This document shows, one piece after another, positions 51,101 to 63,785 of a stretch of DNA of 64,000 bases. The stretch's first letter is position 1. Every line of letters begins with the position of its first letter. A model generated the notes under the pieces. It did not search any database. It had not been told where the DNA came from and was given only the letters and a program-made list of their open reading frames with translations. The position numbers and the translations under genes were made by a program. Source of the stretch: Fratercula arctica (taxonomy: Eukaryota; Chordata; Aves; Charadriiformes; Alcidae); the NCBI GenBank assembly GCA_947846985.1, contig CANTUZ010000004.1, forward strand, positions 8,174,927-8,238,926, written 5' to 3'.

Positions 51101-52315
51101 AAGGGAATTCTTTATCGTGCCTCCTTGTAAATGCATGGCAGTGGGATCTGGGTGTAAAGTGTGCAGATTAAGCAATGAGGGCAACTCTGTGGACCTGCCC
51201 CTGCTGGCAGCGTCAGGGGTTGAAAATCAGACCCAACACAAAAGATCCTTCCTTGAGGAATTTTCTGATGTGAAAACTGCTGTAGTTTGGGGGCACTTGG
51301 GCTGAGACTGAGCTCGGGTTGCCATGGAAGGCGTTATGAAACTCAAGTGCCAAACCTGTAGGAAGACCACGGGCTCTGATGTCTCCTGGGCATAGCCATT
51401 TGGTGTTTAACAGCCTGAGTGCTTAGTGGCTTGTTTTAGCTGATGCTCCCTGACTGTCCTGCAGCCTTTCCATAGGAACTTCAACTTCCAATGCCCTCAC
51501 AGTTTATCTTTCACTGATTTCAAGTTCTTGAAATCCACCAGATGTGAATACTGACAAACAAGCCCATTTATCTTAAGAAGACGAAACCAAAGCAAATATG
51601 AAAATAACCTCGCATATGGGGTAAAGGTTCCCTCTGACATCTCTCCCTGGAAATAAAAAATGCAAGACAGAAATTCTTTCTTATTTTTACGATCTAAGCT
51701 AATTTTTCTCAGTCATATTTTCAAAGGAGTTGAATGGGCTATCAATACTGCTTAATAACACTGTCAACCCTTTGCTTTCTACTACAGCAGTTAGGATGAA
51801 AAACTGGTTCATTCTTATCACAGGGATCTGCCTACAGCTCTTTGCTTGCTTTACCTTCTGCAACATAACAGCTTGTTGCTATGGTATTATGTCAAATAAG
51901 CAAAAATTACTCCTTCGTTCCTCGATTCCAAGCCCTCCGCATCCTCTGCCTGGGCTTGGTCCTGAAGACCGATTGCCAATTTCTGTAGAGCACGCAGCCA
52001 GCTCCTGCAAACGCACTCGTCGTTTACTCAGCTTCTGCTCTCCTGTTTCCTGAGAAAAAAGTCAGTGCCCAAGAGCTTTAATTGCTGATCTCTGTTCACC
52101 TGCACGATAGCAAGAGAAAAAGCATAAATAGTGTTTGTTCTACCAACTACTGTATACTGGAAACTACATATTGCAGCTACATCATTAATAGGATTTGTTA
52201 AGGTTGGAGAGAATAACTAAAACAACCTATAATTTCTCTGACAGCTCTAACTGAAGGGCAAATTTCTTCTGCCTGCTCTACCCTGTGGAGCTTTAATTGT
52301 ATATTCTAATCCCGG
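48159..52315. other. Non-coding stretch
   Basis: No gene seen. The 130-codon plus-strand frame 49341-49733 and the 107-codon frame 51730-52053 have no recognisable domain or splice context. A GC-richer piece at 51090-51420 is unassigned; it ends its first half in TTGAAAATCAGACCC, which hints at a MITE terminus without a partner arm. Confidence 0.5.
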
Positions 52316-52391
52316 AGGGCCAAATTATACTCTCAGTTACAACCACGATATAATTAAAGTTAATGGAGTTGCTCAGGTCTAATTGAGGGCA
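52316..52391. mobile_element. Relic of palindromic MITE ('GGGCCAAATT..CTCTCAGTTAC' type)
   Basis: The left end GGGCCAAATTATACTCTCAG plus TTACAACCACGATATAATTA, then AAAGTTAATGGAGTTGCTCA and a degraded right arm, match the family at 48094 in order and spacing. The central AGTTAATGGAGTT corresponds to the loop region 'aagtcaatggagtt'. The left end is well kept. Classification as a hAT-like non-autonomous element is from general knowledge. Confidence 0.65.
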
Positions 52392-52619
52392 TAGTTTATT
52401 GCAGCAAATGTTACATTACAATAAATCATTGAGATGGATTCCAACCATCAGCTTTATATATCACTCGATTTCCAGAAATCTGAGTTAAAAGTCTTTAAAT
52501 AAAGCTCCAATGTAGTTGATAATGATTATCCTCCCCAAAAATCAATGGCTAAATAGTAAGCATATAAACACAGAGTAGCAGATTCACTACTTCTATGAGC
52601 TTTAATCACTGTCCTGGGG

Positions 52620-52663
52620 TTTTTTTTGTTTGTTTGTTGTTTTGGTTTTTTTTTTTTTTTTTA
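52620..52663. repeat. T-rich tract with TTTG interruptions
   Basis: T8, a few (TTTG) units, then a near-continuous T18. This resembles the reversed A-rich tail of a retroposon, but no body was recognised. Confidence 0.9.
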
Positions 52664-53868
52664 AATATCATTTAAAATTGGTATAATGCAAGGCATCCTA
52701 TTTACAAACTGATATCTAATGAATAAACAGTGCCACGTCCATTAGACATGCTGCGCGCTCCAGAAACAGATGTTTATTCCTGCCTGTGTGCATATGGATA
52801 GCCAGGAGAAATGGCTTGTTCTCAATCTCAAATATATCACTATGCCGAAAGCAAAGGCATCATTTTAGCACCTGCCAACAGAACCAATATAACTGAGTTT
52901 TAACCCAACTAACTTGGGTGCCAGTAACAGTAATGCCAGGACAAATTTGCATGTTTGCAAGCCATTAAAAGTGTGACTTTAGACACAGAGGCTAGTTGTG
53001 CCAGCTTCTCTGCTATTGCCACAGGGCCCAGAGCAAAACTAGTTCTTTATGTCTCTCTTTTGCAATTACACCTTTCAAAGCAGGGTAGATATGATCAAAG
53101 TGAAAAGCTTTTAATGTTAAATTGTCACATCAATTTAGTCCGCATGAACCTTGATTGGAAATCTGTATCACCTTGTTCTTACAGAAAAGCCTTTATCACT
53201 ATCACAGTTGTACAGATCTCTGCCATTGCTATCCCTTCAACTTATCTGAGGGCCATTAACCTAAAACGCCATTAAAATAAAAAGCCTGTACTTCAAACAT
53301 CCATAGATGGTACTGAGATTCGAGGCCTTAAATAGGTTTATTTTTTAATTATTATTACTATTTTAGCTTTGAATCAACTCGATTCTTTCAAAGTAACTGC
53401 TTGCATTCTGGAAATTATGAAAGATGTGGAAGATATAACAGTATTTTCAGTGTTCAGATTATATAGCTAATGCTTAGGAAAGCTTCTCCCTTTCATTTAA
53501 TTTTGCCTTACATTTCCTTTTTGCTTCATTGTGCATTTTAACACCTTTAGAGATAAAGTATTTAATTTTCAGGTCTGAATTTGCTGGAAACACTTTTTTT
53601 TGGTGTGCAGCCGTGTGATGTCTTTATTCTCTTTATCTCGAGTTCTCTTTATGTGCTTCTAGTTTGCACAAGATGTTTCAGAAATTGCCGTTATGAAAAA
53701 CCACTCTCTCTCCTCTGGGCTTGCTATTGCCACAGGGAGCCTTATGAGCTGAAACCTTGTCCCCAGCTATTAAATAAGTCTTCTTTCTTCAGTTCAACAT
53801 TTTTATCCTATAAGTATTTCTCAACCACACTGGAGTTTTTACAACACAGGTCTGAATGAATGGATTAT

Positions 53869-53881
<13 letters not shown>

Positions 53882-53901
<20 letters not shown>

Positions 53902-53902
53902 T
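53882..53902. repeat. Poly-T tract (21 bases)
   Basis: Uninterrupted T run following a CTTTTTTCC block; simple sequence. Confidence 0.95.
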
Positions 53903-54435
53903 GTCAGCGACGCACAGTATCTGCTTTTAAAAGCTAAGCAAAGGATTACCTTCTGTGACTGGGAGTGATAATTGTGCCATTAATAGTCATTTGTCCCACG
54001 CTTATCCAGTGCCTAAGGGTCTCCAAATTTCAAGCTCCAGCTCACTTGTACTCTTCTGTTTTACTGCCTGAAGGCAGGAAAAACGTAGGTCAGGATGCAG
54101 ATGAGATGAACTCTTTCAAGCTCCATTTTGCCTTACTTGTGTGAAGAAAGCACGGGGCCCTGTGCCACTCCTCCTGAAAGGATTAGGCAGGCAAAGGACT
54201 TAAGGACCCTTTCACAAGGGATCTGTCTTCAGGTATGCTGTTGGCCAGCAAACTGGAAAACATAACATGACTACTCACCCGCTTTTGTTTTTCTGTTGAT
54301 ATTTTGTACTGCCTCACATCGCTACAGCTTTTGAAGATTTCTTATTTCAAGCATAGCCAGCAGTTGGAGACTGCCTGTCTGGTTCTACCACCGCTGAGCA
54401 ATTCTTCAGTCCTCAAAGGTACTTCAGATTAGTTT

Positions 54436-54490
54436 CTATATATATAAATATATACATATAAATATATATAAATACGTGTGTGTGTCAATA
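54436..54490. repeat. AT-rich (TA)n / (GT)n low-complexity run
   Basis: Imperfect repeats of TATATA and ATAAATATA pass into a short GTGTGTGTGT stretch. Microsatellite-like and probably length-variable. Confidence 0.85.
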
Positions 54491-56632
54491 TATTGAGAGA
54501 AAGACACAAATATAGATGTATGAAAATGTAAATAAGTAAAAAACTGAGACATTACTTATTTTAAAGTTATGCCTTTACACCATTTTCTGTCAGAGTTCAT
54601 TCTTTCTACTTCAATTCCTTCTGCCTCCCTAGGTCTACACTATTGTAGATTTACCTACCATTTGCCTTCAAGTGCTTCAGTTGCCAGGGTTTGTTCAGCT
54701 TTGCACACATCAGAGGTGGCTTCCCAAGGTTTCACGCTAGCTTCCTTTGGTCTTAAGAAAATCGATCTGTGGAATTGCAGTTATGTTCTTGCAAGGTCAC
54801 AACAAAAAGCCCAATTTGTTCAGTTGTAGGAAAGGAATACCTATTTTTTCCTCACAGGCCGAAGTACATTACCATTCTATTTGCTGCAGGTGTCTATCTG
54901 GGTTCCTCACAGGTTCATCAATTGCATAGCAGTGGCCTTCACCCTTCTTGAACTGCTCCCACACCAAAGCACTGCCCTGCACAAATGGTTAAGCACTGGC
55001 CCAAGTTGATAGCTGAATCACACGGCCAGTCAGAAGACTGCGCTGGCAAAAAAGGATGAGGAATTCAAATGTCTGGCCGTGGAAGGAAATGAGCCAGCAG
55101 CAGCTGCTAAAGCCAAAATCAATGGGCTGCTCGGGGATCCAGCAACACGGCTGGCATGAGCTAGACCTGCTCCACCATAAATTAATGGGTCCTCTGGGAG
55201 CTGTTGTCAGCTACTGTCTGTGAATCACTCCAGGACCTCCCATTCCCCTCCGTAGACGGTATGCATCTTCTGTGGCTTTAGATCACGTGAAGATTTTGGT
55301 ATGTGGCTCAGAAAAAAGGAGAGTTAGGCCAACTACTCACTAACATCCAAATACCATACACATCTCACAGCATATTTATCTGTCTTTCACACTAGACGGA
55401 ACGACTGAAATCAGACACTTCTTTGTTTAGATTATTTTAAGGAAAAGCATTCATATTCTCTTGGGAAGGTTTAGCCCTATTCCACTTTCTAATATCAAGC
55501 ACACAATGATCGTGACAGCACTCTTTCCGAATACCTTGAGTAGCTGTTTCTGCAAGACAGTTTGGGAAACAGAAGAGCATCTTTTAAATGGATGGTTTAT
55601 TTCAGCAACTTTTTTTGAGGGACTGTCTTCACCACAGGACAGCGCGTCAGTGGATTTTACTGAAGATTACCATGAGGCACAAAATATAAAGGCATGAAAA
55701 TATTGCTATTAGTCCCTAAAGCCAGTTAAGTCATTATAGTTTAAACTTCATTAATTGGCACTGTGGGGCTTTGGAGACAACCATACACGAAACATTAAAG
55801 GTATAGGAGACCACCAACTGCGGGTGGTCTATATTTGCGCACTCCATTATATAGCATTTTTAGTAGGGACACGTGACACTAGAAGTCACCACAGACAGTA
55901 CATGCATATTGTTTACTGCTCAATGATTTGATTGATATTTTGTGGAGAGTTAATAACAAATCATAATAAGTATAAATGAATTATACTCGGCTTATGAGAT
56001 CCTACATGACTTTAGAAATGTTTCAAAACGCTGCCACTCCTACAGACAGGAAGAGATTATTTGCTTTCTTTATTTCTTTAGTAACTGTCTATTCATCCAA
56101 GATTGTATCGGACAGTCACTGTAATGTCTAGCCATTTTCCAGGGAAATTACGTGTGAGATTGCCATTTTTTTTCCAATCTCTGAACATTTTTGAGCTTTT
56201 CATCATCTTACAACTAGAAGAACATTTAGTCTAAGGATGCTTGAAAGGACTATCATGAGAAAGCTAGGTTGAATAATCGGGTTCTTGCACTGAGTGCTTA
56301 GCGTGGCACACGTGCTGGTCATTCTTATTTTGTCTGCCAAAAAGTTCCATAGTCTTAGTCCAGCTCCTGTGAACATTTTGTTTCCTGTGGTTACGAGTCT
56401 GTGTTGTTGACAGCTTCATTTTTCCAGAGAAGCAAAGCTGTAGCATGAGGTCATCTCGGTTCATCTCCTATCCCACAAAAAAGAAGGATTGGGAAGACCT
56501 AGTGTGCTTCAGAAAGTATTGCTGTATGTTACAACATACTTAGGGACATAATGTGTGACATATTATAATACATATAAAAATCATATTTACTCATTTCCCA
56601 GGAGAAAAAATTATCGTGCAATGAGTTACAAC

Positions 56633-56674
56633 TATAGAATTAATGTGTCAAATTATAGAATTAATGTACCAAAG
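56633..56674. repeat. 21-bp tandem duplication (two units)
   Basis: TATAGAATTAATGTGTCAAA and TATAGAATTAATGTACCAAA lie back to back as the main parts of two 21-base units (56633-56653 and 56654-56674). The close match points to a recent replication-slippage duplication. Confidence 0.85.
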
Positions 56675-58360
56675 TAAATTGTCTCTTTCCAATTTTACAC
56701 AACTTAACAGGCAACAAAATGAAATTTTTTTTTAAATGAAAAGTCACAGAATGTATATACTAAAAAGCATTTCTCATGTTTATTCTAAGGCACTATGTCA
56801 CATATCTTAAATCAGTATTCTTGGGGACAATGTTTATCTTTCAAGTTTTGTTTGCACAAGACCTGCCTTGTACAAGCACAGTATCACCCAAGTTTCCAGC
56901 TGAAGATTTTAGTCATCACCGTGACCGGAGAAGTTATAATTTCTGTTGCCACTGTTAGCATTATTGTTACTGGTGGTGTAGGAGAGTTTTCCACAAGCAG
57001 ATGCTCCTCCTTCCTTTCATTCTCCCTGCTCATGAGCCTTTTTACCTTGAATGAAATACACATACGGAGCAAGACAAAGGTGCAAGGCACAGGAAAGCAT
57101 TCAGAAATGGTTAGTCTGGGACAAATTCAGAAACTCAGGATATCAACGAGGATTTTATCTGCAGTGGGCCAGTATTTCACCTTGTCAGTTTACCTAGCCA
57201 TCCACAAGGTCTGTTATAATACAGTTCATACCAACTGCAAACTCAACATCTACAATTTAACCATGCATTCCAAAGCACCATCATCTGTAGAGCCATGTGT
57301 TAAGAGTTAAAGGGAAGGGCTGAGCTCATTCCCACAAACACATTCACTGACTTCTCTTCCCCATTATGCACCAGTGCAGGCTGGAGATGGAGGCTGTATA
57401 GGGAGAGGGACCTAAGGATCCCACTGCACTGTGGACAGATGATGTTCTCAGAGGCCCAGCTGAGCTCCCCGAGTTCAAGCTGAGCAGCCAAAATGAAGGT
57501 GGGTGAGATGAAGCTGCGCTATTCATAGCGTACCAGGCTGCATGGTGCCCTTTCGGCTATCATTTCAATCAAAACAAACACTTGCAAAATGAATAACTGC
57601 CTTGACTATTTAAACTGTTAACCTTTTTTTAACATTGCTGTTTATAATTACATTTCACAGAAAGCCAGACTGGTGGGTTTCTCTCAGCTTGACATTTTTA
57701 TCACGTGAAATATGTTGGATCAGGTAATCATAAGGCCTTAAGGTCAGGTAACATGACTGAATTGCTGTTAGTAATTAAATGTGCGATAAATAACTGTATC
57801 TGCTGTATCTAGAAAAGATCCTGTAGGTAGCTTCATGTTCTGTTTTATAAATCATATTAAAAAAAGTGTATGAGTTGTTTTATATTAAACACGGTGGTTG
57901 CATGTGCCAAAGATTTATTAGTCCAGTCTGTCTTATGGTGAGTGGCTGCAGTCCAGATTCATGTGGTAGAATAATAAAAATTTTTAAATGGCTGTAGAAG
58001 TTGATGGACCAAAATGGAGTTAGTTACCCGATTGGCTGCCAGTGATGTCATAGCCATGGCTGCAGCTCCATATATGTTTATGAGAGGTTTATTCCCCTTA
58101 ATTTCCACCTATATTGTAATAATCATCAGCCACTCTAAGCAGCCTGTTTCTAAGAAACCACTGAACTTCCCAGGTGACTGGAGTTTCTCAGCTCCCTCTC
58201 CTTCACCCTGAACCTGGGGTCTGCAACTGCGCCCATGAATTTCTCTGTCTCTCGGGGCTGATCAGCCTTTGCCCAGGCCCTTTGCTGGAAAGGAAAGGCT
58301 GTATTTAGGGTTAGGGGTTTAGGCAGGCTATGGAAGAGCTTTTGGTTCCAAGTACTTAGC

Positions 58361-58476
58361 ATGAGATTCTGCAAACACTTAAACACATATATAATTTCCC
58401 TTTTGCAAGTAGCCTCACTCACTTCAATGCCACTATTATGTGAACAAAGTTATAACCCTGCTTAAAAGTTTTCAGG
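58361..58476. mobile_element. Relic of palindromic MITE, both arms visible
   Basis: ATGAGATTCTGCAAACACTT, AAACACAT, then AGCCTCACTCACTTCAATGC as centre, then TATGTGAACAAAGTTATAAC, CCTGCTTAAAAGTTTTCAGG as the right arm. This is the layout of a palindromic MITE with ends 'tgagattctgcaaacacttaagcacatgct'. The two arms (TCTGCAAACACTT and AAAAGTTTTCAGG) are approximate complements. Total length of about 116 bases is typical. Confidence 0.6.
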
Positions 58477-59134
58477 AGACTTACTACATATATTTTCAGA
58501 GGCCAAGAATGCTGACGGCTCTTAAAGAAAATAAAATGGAGAGATGCATGATTTGGACTATGTTCAGAATTTTCCCTAATTGCTTTAATCAAATTCCCGC
58601 TAGGCATTAAAATTAAATTGTCTACGTTAGCTGAATTCCACTGGTCATTACTGGCTGGCAGTGGTTGAGTATCAGATTTTCTTTTCCTTGTTTTTCTTAT
58701 GCATGGGTGTATTACATATAGGCATTACTGGGATGTCTGGTAGCCTCCCAGAAAAGTTGCCTTAACTTAATGACAGCAGCTTTTAAAATATGTTATTTGA
58801 TGTTTCAAAATGGCTGCAAATTCAAATCTTGATCTACCTTTTTAGAGTATTCATACCATGCAACCTATTGCATGAATTTTGAATGGTACCTTGTATTTCT
58901 ATCTGCCCACCATGTAGGCTCCACAGAGTACAAGTACATTGATTTGAGGGATTTCCTTATAAATTCAAAATTAGAGTCTGGTGTGCACTAAGCCAAATAC
59001 TATACTGAAGGACATACCAAGTCTCTAGTGCTAAAAACCCTAGCTGCCAAAAAAATCAACATTAGCCTTTGATTATTATATAAATAAATAAAATCACAGG
59101 GGCAAACAACAACTTGTTCCCATTCATGTTTTCC

Positions 59135-59149
59135 TTTTTTTTTTTTTTT
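59135..59149. repeat. Poly-T tract (15 bases)
   Basis: Uninterrupted T15; simple sequence. Confidence 0.95.
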
Positions 59150-60004
59150 CTGTTTAATACTCCTGTATTTTATAGATGTATTACTGTCTTCCTTGATAGA
59201 AACAACACTTTAGGCATTCCTTTTCATAATCTATTTCTTAAAAACCTCTGAAGGGATTTTGGTGTGGCTGTTTTTCTGGTAGAAGCTGCTCCCAACCACA
59301 GTGACTGCAAAACAATTTGATTCCTGTGTCCAAATAGTAAAAAGCTCGTGTGTCAATACCAAATCTCAGCATTCCCTGAGGAGCAGATGCTTTGTATAAA
59401 TTGAATTATAAATAATACTCTGATGCAGGAAGTAGCAGTCTAGTAGCAGTTTACGCTTAATGCCATAGTTTTGTTTATTAGTTTTGGCTGTTTGATAAAT
59501 AGAGAGAGGTTTTAATTTAACATAATAGTTCCTTGCATAGATAGAGAGCCATTACTGGTGCAGCCAAATAATATCCCTTCCCGTGGGAGACCCTGTCAAA
59601 AAAGGAAACAATATCAATTTAATTATGTTGCTTTCCAAACACACTGCAGCTAAGGGCTTTGGGTATTGACTTAATGTTTTTCTTCAATAAATGTAGCATG
59701 TATTATGGTACCAAGTTTAATGAACCTTCACTTTTTTTTTTTTTAAACTGCAAACTAAAGGATTCTTTATTAAACAGACATGTAAAGAACTGTATTAGCT
59801 TTCTTCTATACAGTTATGATTCTTCTTCCAGCTCTTTAATGTCATTGTAAATTTAGAGCCATAGTGTAGCAAAACTCCAGGGATTTCACATACAGGGGTG
59901 TTTAATGCTCAAAATGTCTTGAGTTGTACATTACTAATCACAAAGGACTTGGTCTTAAAAAACTTTCTTTTAAGCAGTAAAATATTTTCAGGAGTTACCA
60001 AATT

Positions 60005-60027
60005 AAAAAAAAAAAAAAAAAAAAAAA
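60005..60027. repeat. Poly-A tract (23 bases)
   Basis: Uninterrupted A23 followed by GAAAAC. Could be a retroposon tail, but the 5' flank (AAACTTTCTTTTAAGCAGTA) matches nothing I recognise and no AATAAA lies at the expected distance. Confidence 0.95.
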
Positions 60028-61154
60028 GAAAACTGGCTAGAAAAAAATAATCTCTCCAAAATATATGAGAGGCCTAACTTTCACGCATGAGCTCCTATTA
60101 GAAGGGTAGTAATAGTAGTAGAAAATTACTCTTGGATTATTGCTTCCTGTGCAAGGGAGTGTTATTCAAAACATAATGGAGACAAATCCATTGCTCGGGG
60201 AGTGCTGAAATGTTTGTCACTGGAGAAGGCCAGGCGTTGGACGTTGACCCCACAGTCATTTAAAAGCCTCAGTGAGGCCATGTGGTGGCTGAGCAGAACG
60301 TGTTTTCTGACAGTACTAAAGAAGTGTTCTACAGAGCTGGTATGCCAAATATCTCGAAGATTAATCTGTATTTACGTTCACAGGGATTTCACATTGCATT
60401 GATAAGAGGACAAATGACAGCCTGTGATGATACGGTAATCTCTGTGATATAAGCACTTAACAGTTTGGAAACGTTTGTATTTTAAGTGGTAGCTATATCT
60501 ATAGTTATGACTGCCAAAGAATTCTCTTTATCTGCTGTGTTTTCGGTTGCTCATGAGTTTTTCAAAATGGATATTATAGCCTGATATCTTCCATGCCAGC
60601 TATTTTGCTTAGACTCAGACGTTCAGGATAGACCAGCGAAATTTTTGAGAAGTATCTTCTCCAGAGTTATCCTTACTCTCTGACCAAACTACTTTTTGAA
60701 GAGATGTAGTACTATTATGCTGTGAAGAAGTAGTTTAATTTATAGGCCAAGATGAGTAATGCACTCTCTTAAGCTCCTGCCTGAAAATTCACCCAAATTT
60801 GAATACATCTGTTCAGGCTTAAGACACATTCAGTAGAGCTTCTTAGGGGCTAGCTACTAGAAAGTTTTCACAGACAATTTCTAAGAACAAGCTACAGCTC
60901 CCAGTAGTCACCAGAATGCCAAACCAAACAGGAATGGACCTGGGCTGCACTGGATAGCCCATGTGAGCTGCATGAACAACTTTCTACTAAGAAATACAGC
61001 AGAAGGTGCTACTACTCACTCTCATCTCAGAACAGCGCATCCAACTGGGAGTAGGAGATGACCTTGAGCTGTAATCCAGCCCTTTCTACTAACTATACTT
61101 TCAGTACTATGGAAGAAGCTGTCATAAAAAGATCTGTCAAGGATGATGATTTTC

Positions 61155-61189
61155 TATTATTATTATTATTATTGCTGCTATTATTATTT
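61155..61189. repeat. (TAT)n microsatellite, interrupted
   Basis: Six TAT/ATT-phase units, a TGCTGC interruption, then further TAT units. It causes Leu- or Tyr-run false frames on the plus strand (61058-61366 and 61143-61421). Confidence 0.92.
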
Positions 61190-63237
61190 GCCTACAGTTC
61201 TGCAAGCCCAGAAAATTATGACTTTCCCATTAGAAACACAAGGAAAAGGGTGTGTGATGGGGCAGTCAACTCAAGCAAAAAGATCAAACATTTTCAAAGA
61301 AGGCAGACTCAGTGGAATTTTCATTTGGTCAAGCAAATCAATTCTCTTTCACACAGCCGTTACTAAAGGAAGCAATTTCAATCAACTCTACTTACTCCCT
61401 TTGCTAGAAATAGATAAATAGCAGCCACGCAATTTTATTAAAGAAGCAACTGAAAGGCTGCACAGGAGAAACTAGCAGGACTGTAAATGAACCCATGTTT
61501 CTAATACAGCCAGTGACTGCCATGCTGCTTTTCAGCATGTGTTCTCCTGATGAGTTTGATGTACCATCTGTATAGATCACTGTGCTCTCCTAGACCCAGA
61601 ATGGAAACCACAATTTCCAGTTACCAACAGTTATTTGCTGTGCAAAAGAGTCCACATTTTTGCACCACAACCTCTCCTCCACATTAGTGTATAACAAAAT
61701 CACCATATTTACTATGGAGATCAAAAGCAAAAAAATCTACAAATCAGAAGGGAATTTGTCGAATTTTCAGGGGTACTTTTTTTGTTTGCTTATTAAGCAA
61801 ACATTGGTAATCATTATTGTTTGCTTATTCCTAAAATCTAGGGAGTTCAGTTCTTAAAAATCTTCATCAAAAGAAGTGTTACACTTGCAAAATCCAAACC
61901 TCAAAGCTTAAAAATGCTACAATTAACCTTCCCCTGCATCCACTGGGGAAGATTCTGCAAAAATTAGGATCCACCTCAGCAAATTTTAGACAATGAAAAA
62001 GTAGGCATAAAATCATCTAAGCTTGTCAATTGGTTTAGTGCATAGAGAACATGAAAGATGCAGGCAGGGCAAATTGATTGCTCTCCCCTGGAATACCTTT
62101 CTCTTACTGACTAACTTAGGCTGGACTACTGACTTTAAAACTAAAAATTGAAGTGAAATGATTCTTACTTCCATAGTTTTGTAGGAATCCCCAATTAATC
62201 TGTAAAGGAAGGAAAGGGAGTTGAAATGGAGAAAGATGTACAGCAGGACGTTTCAAAAAAGTTAAGTTTTGTGGAATAAGGGGAAATTCTATCTGTTCCA
62301 CATAATCGTTTTCACCCTCGGTCCAGGTTTGCTTTGATGGACTTTGGTGCCTGAGACCAGCGCTGTTAGGGACACTGACAACATCTGCATTGTCCCCCTC
62401 TGAAGTGCTGCAGTGCAGAAACTCCACACTGGAGCCCTGCTTTGCAGGCTCCCAAGCTATCTCTATAGCTGTGTAGGTGCACCTGTGTCGCCTGCTCAAC
62501 AGGCTGCTCTCAGAGATGCAATGCATCCCAACAGACCTTGCTCTTACTAAGCTAGCTCCTTTTACCACTAGCTACATACGCCATGAAACGCTTCCCTGAT
62601 TTGATATGGTTACTCCTGCTTTTCCATGTGAACAAGGTACTACTGAGAAAGCTATTTTCTTTCAGGAAGACAATAACTGACCTCAGTCCCACCATCATGA
62701 CTGGAGGCTACAGATGTCAGATGTGGAGCAAGACCTCAGGAACATCACCTTCTACAAAAGGACACAATGAGCTCCACTCTCTGGTTCTTGTAGGGGAACT
62801 GATTGCCATATGTCACCAGGAAAACTAATTGGAAACATCAATCCGGATATACACCACAAATCATCATGTACTTTACAAAATCTACTCAAGTTACATTCAA
62901 ACTGTTCTAAACCCTTCTACAGTTTTCAGACACTTCTAGTATGATTTTGGAAAGAACTCCATAAAAGAAAGGGTAAATGGCAGGCTGACAGATACGATCA
63001 CCTACGTGCATCAATCAATCTGGTTACCGGGCATGTTGTGCTATTTGCCAAAACCTGCACCAAACCCGAGAGACCACTGCTTTAAAAACATTATCACAAA
63101 GGACAAGGAAACACCAGCTTCATTGTTTTTAAGTAAAATGGGTCGTTTGAGAGTCTATCATGAAAAAAAGAAGTCCCAGATGGTTTTGAAATGTCATCAC
63201 ATTGCTCAGTTTAAACGCTACAAAGGGGATAATGCCA

Positions 63238-63271
63238 GTCTAGTAATCCAACTAGTCTAGTAAACCAACTA
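63238..63271. repeat. 17-bp tandem duplication (two units)
   Basis: GTCTAGTAATCCAACTA is followed directly by GTCTAGTAAACCAACTA, with one mismatch. Recent slippage-type duplication. Confidence 0.9.
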
Positions 63272-63785
63272 CCCTTCATTTGAAATTACTTATGGGCGTT
63301 GCTTGCACTGAAATGTTTAGAAAAGTAACGGGTAAACCTAATGACTCATTCTTCACACATATGACCAACAGGGTGGCCTGCTCCAATAATATCATCAGTT
63401 TACTCTCCAATTAATTCAGCTCCTTTGAAGTCTGGATAATGAAGAGCACCAATTGTTGCTGTGTTACTGAAAAGGTTACCGGGATAAGACTTGGCTCTCA
63501 GAGTACCTTCTTGTTTCATAAAAGAGGCCCTTCCCTTGCAGCTGGTTTCTCATCTTACTGATTACCTGCTACATGAGAAATTTCAGTCTGGCTGCAGGCC
63601 TGGACCTGTCCCAGAGCCTTCTGTCAACAGGGTTGGTTATAATTTACTTATTGTAATTCAGAATCCCATTAAACCAGGTCTTTATCTGGCTTGCTGCATT
63701 GGAAGCATTTGGTACTGTTGGTCAGTGAACGTTGGACCACCTTCAACACCTTATGAAACTTTCAGCTTGGAAGTTAACATGAGGC

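Larger units (their letters stand above)
52392..58360. other. Non-coding stretch with one long chance-like frame
   Basis: No gene supported. Contains T-rich tracts at 52620-52663 and 53882-53902, an AT/GT low-complexity run at 54436-54490, a 21-bp tandem pair at 56633-56674 and the longest frame of the window (56795-57310, 171 codons; see findings). Repeat-free segments at 52900-53280 and 58000-58150 may be regulatory. Confidence 0.5.
58477..63785. other. Non-coding stretch
   Basis: No gene seen. Contains T15 at 59135-59149, A23 at 60005-60027, a TAT microsatellite at 61155-61189 and a 17-bp tandem pair at 63238-63271. The 150-codon minus-strand frame 62116-62568 has no recognisable domain. 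Segments near 58620-58800 and 59440-59680 are repeat-free and regulatory-like in texture. Confidence 0.5.

Noticed and set aside
54984..55022. MITE arm (GGTTAAGCACTGGCCCAAGT)
   Set aside because: One short arm only, with no centre or partner; too weak to call.
61058..61421. Leu-run and Tyr-run frames
   Set aside because: They are translations of the TAT microsatellite.
62116..62568. 150-codon minus-strand frame
   Set aside because: No recognisable domain or initiation context; length is compatible with chance across 64 kb and six frames.
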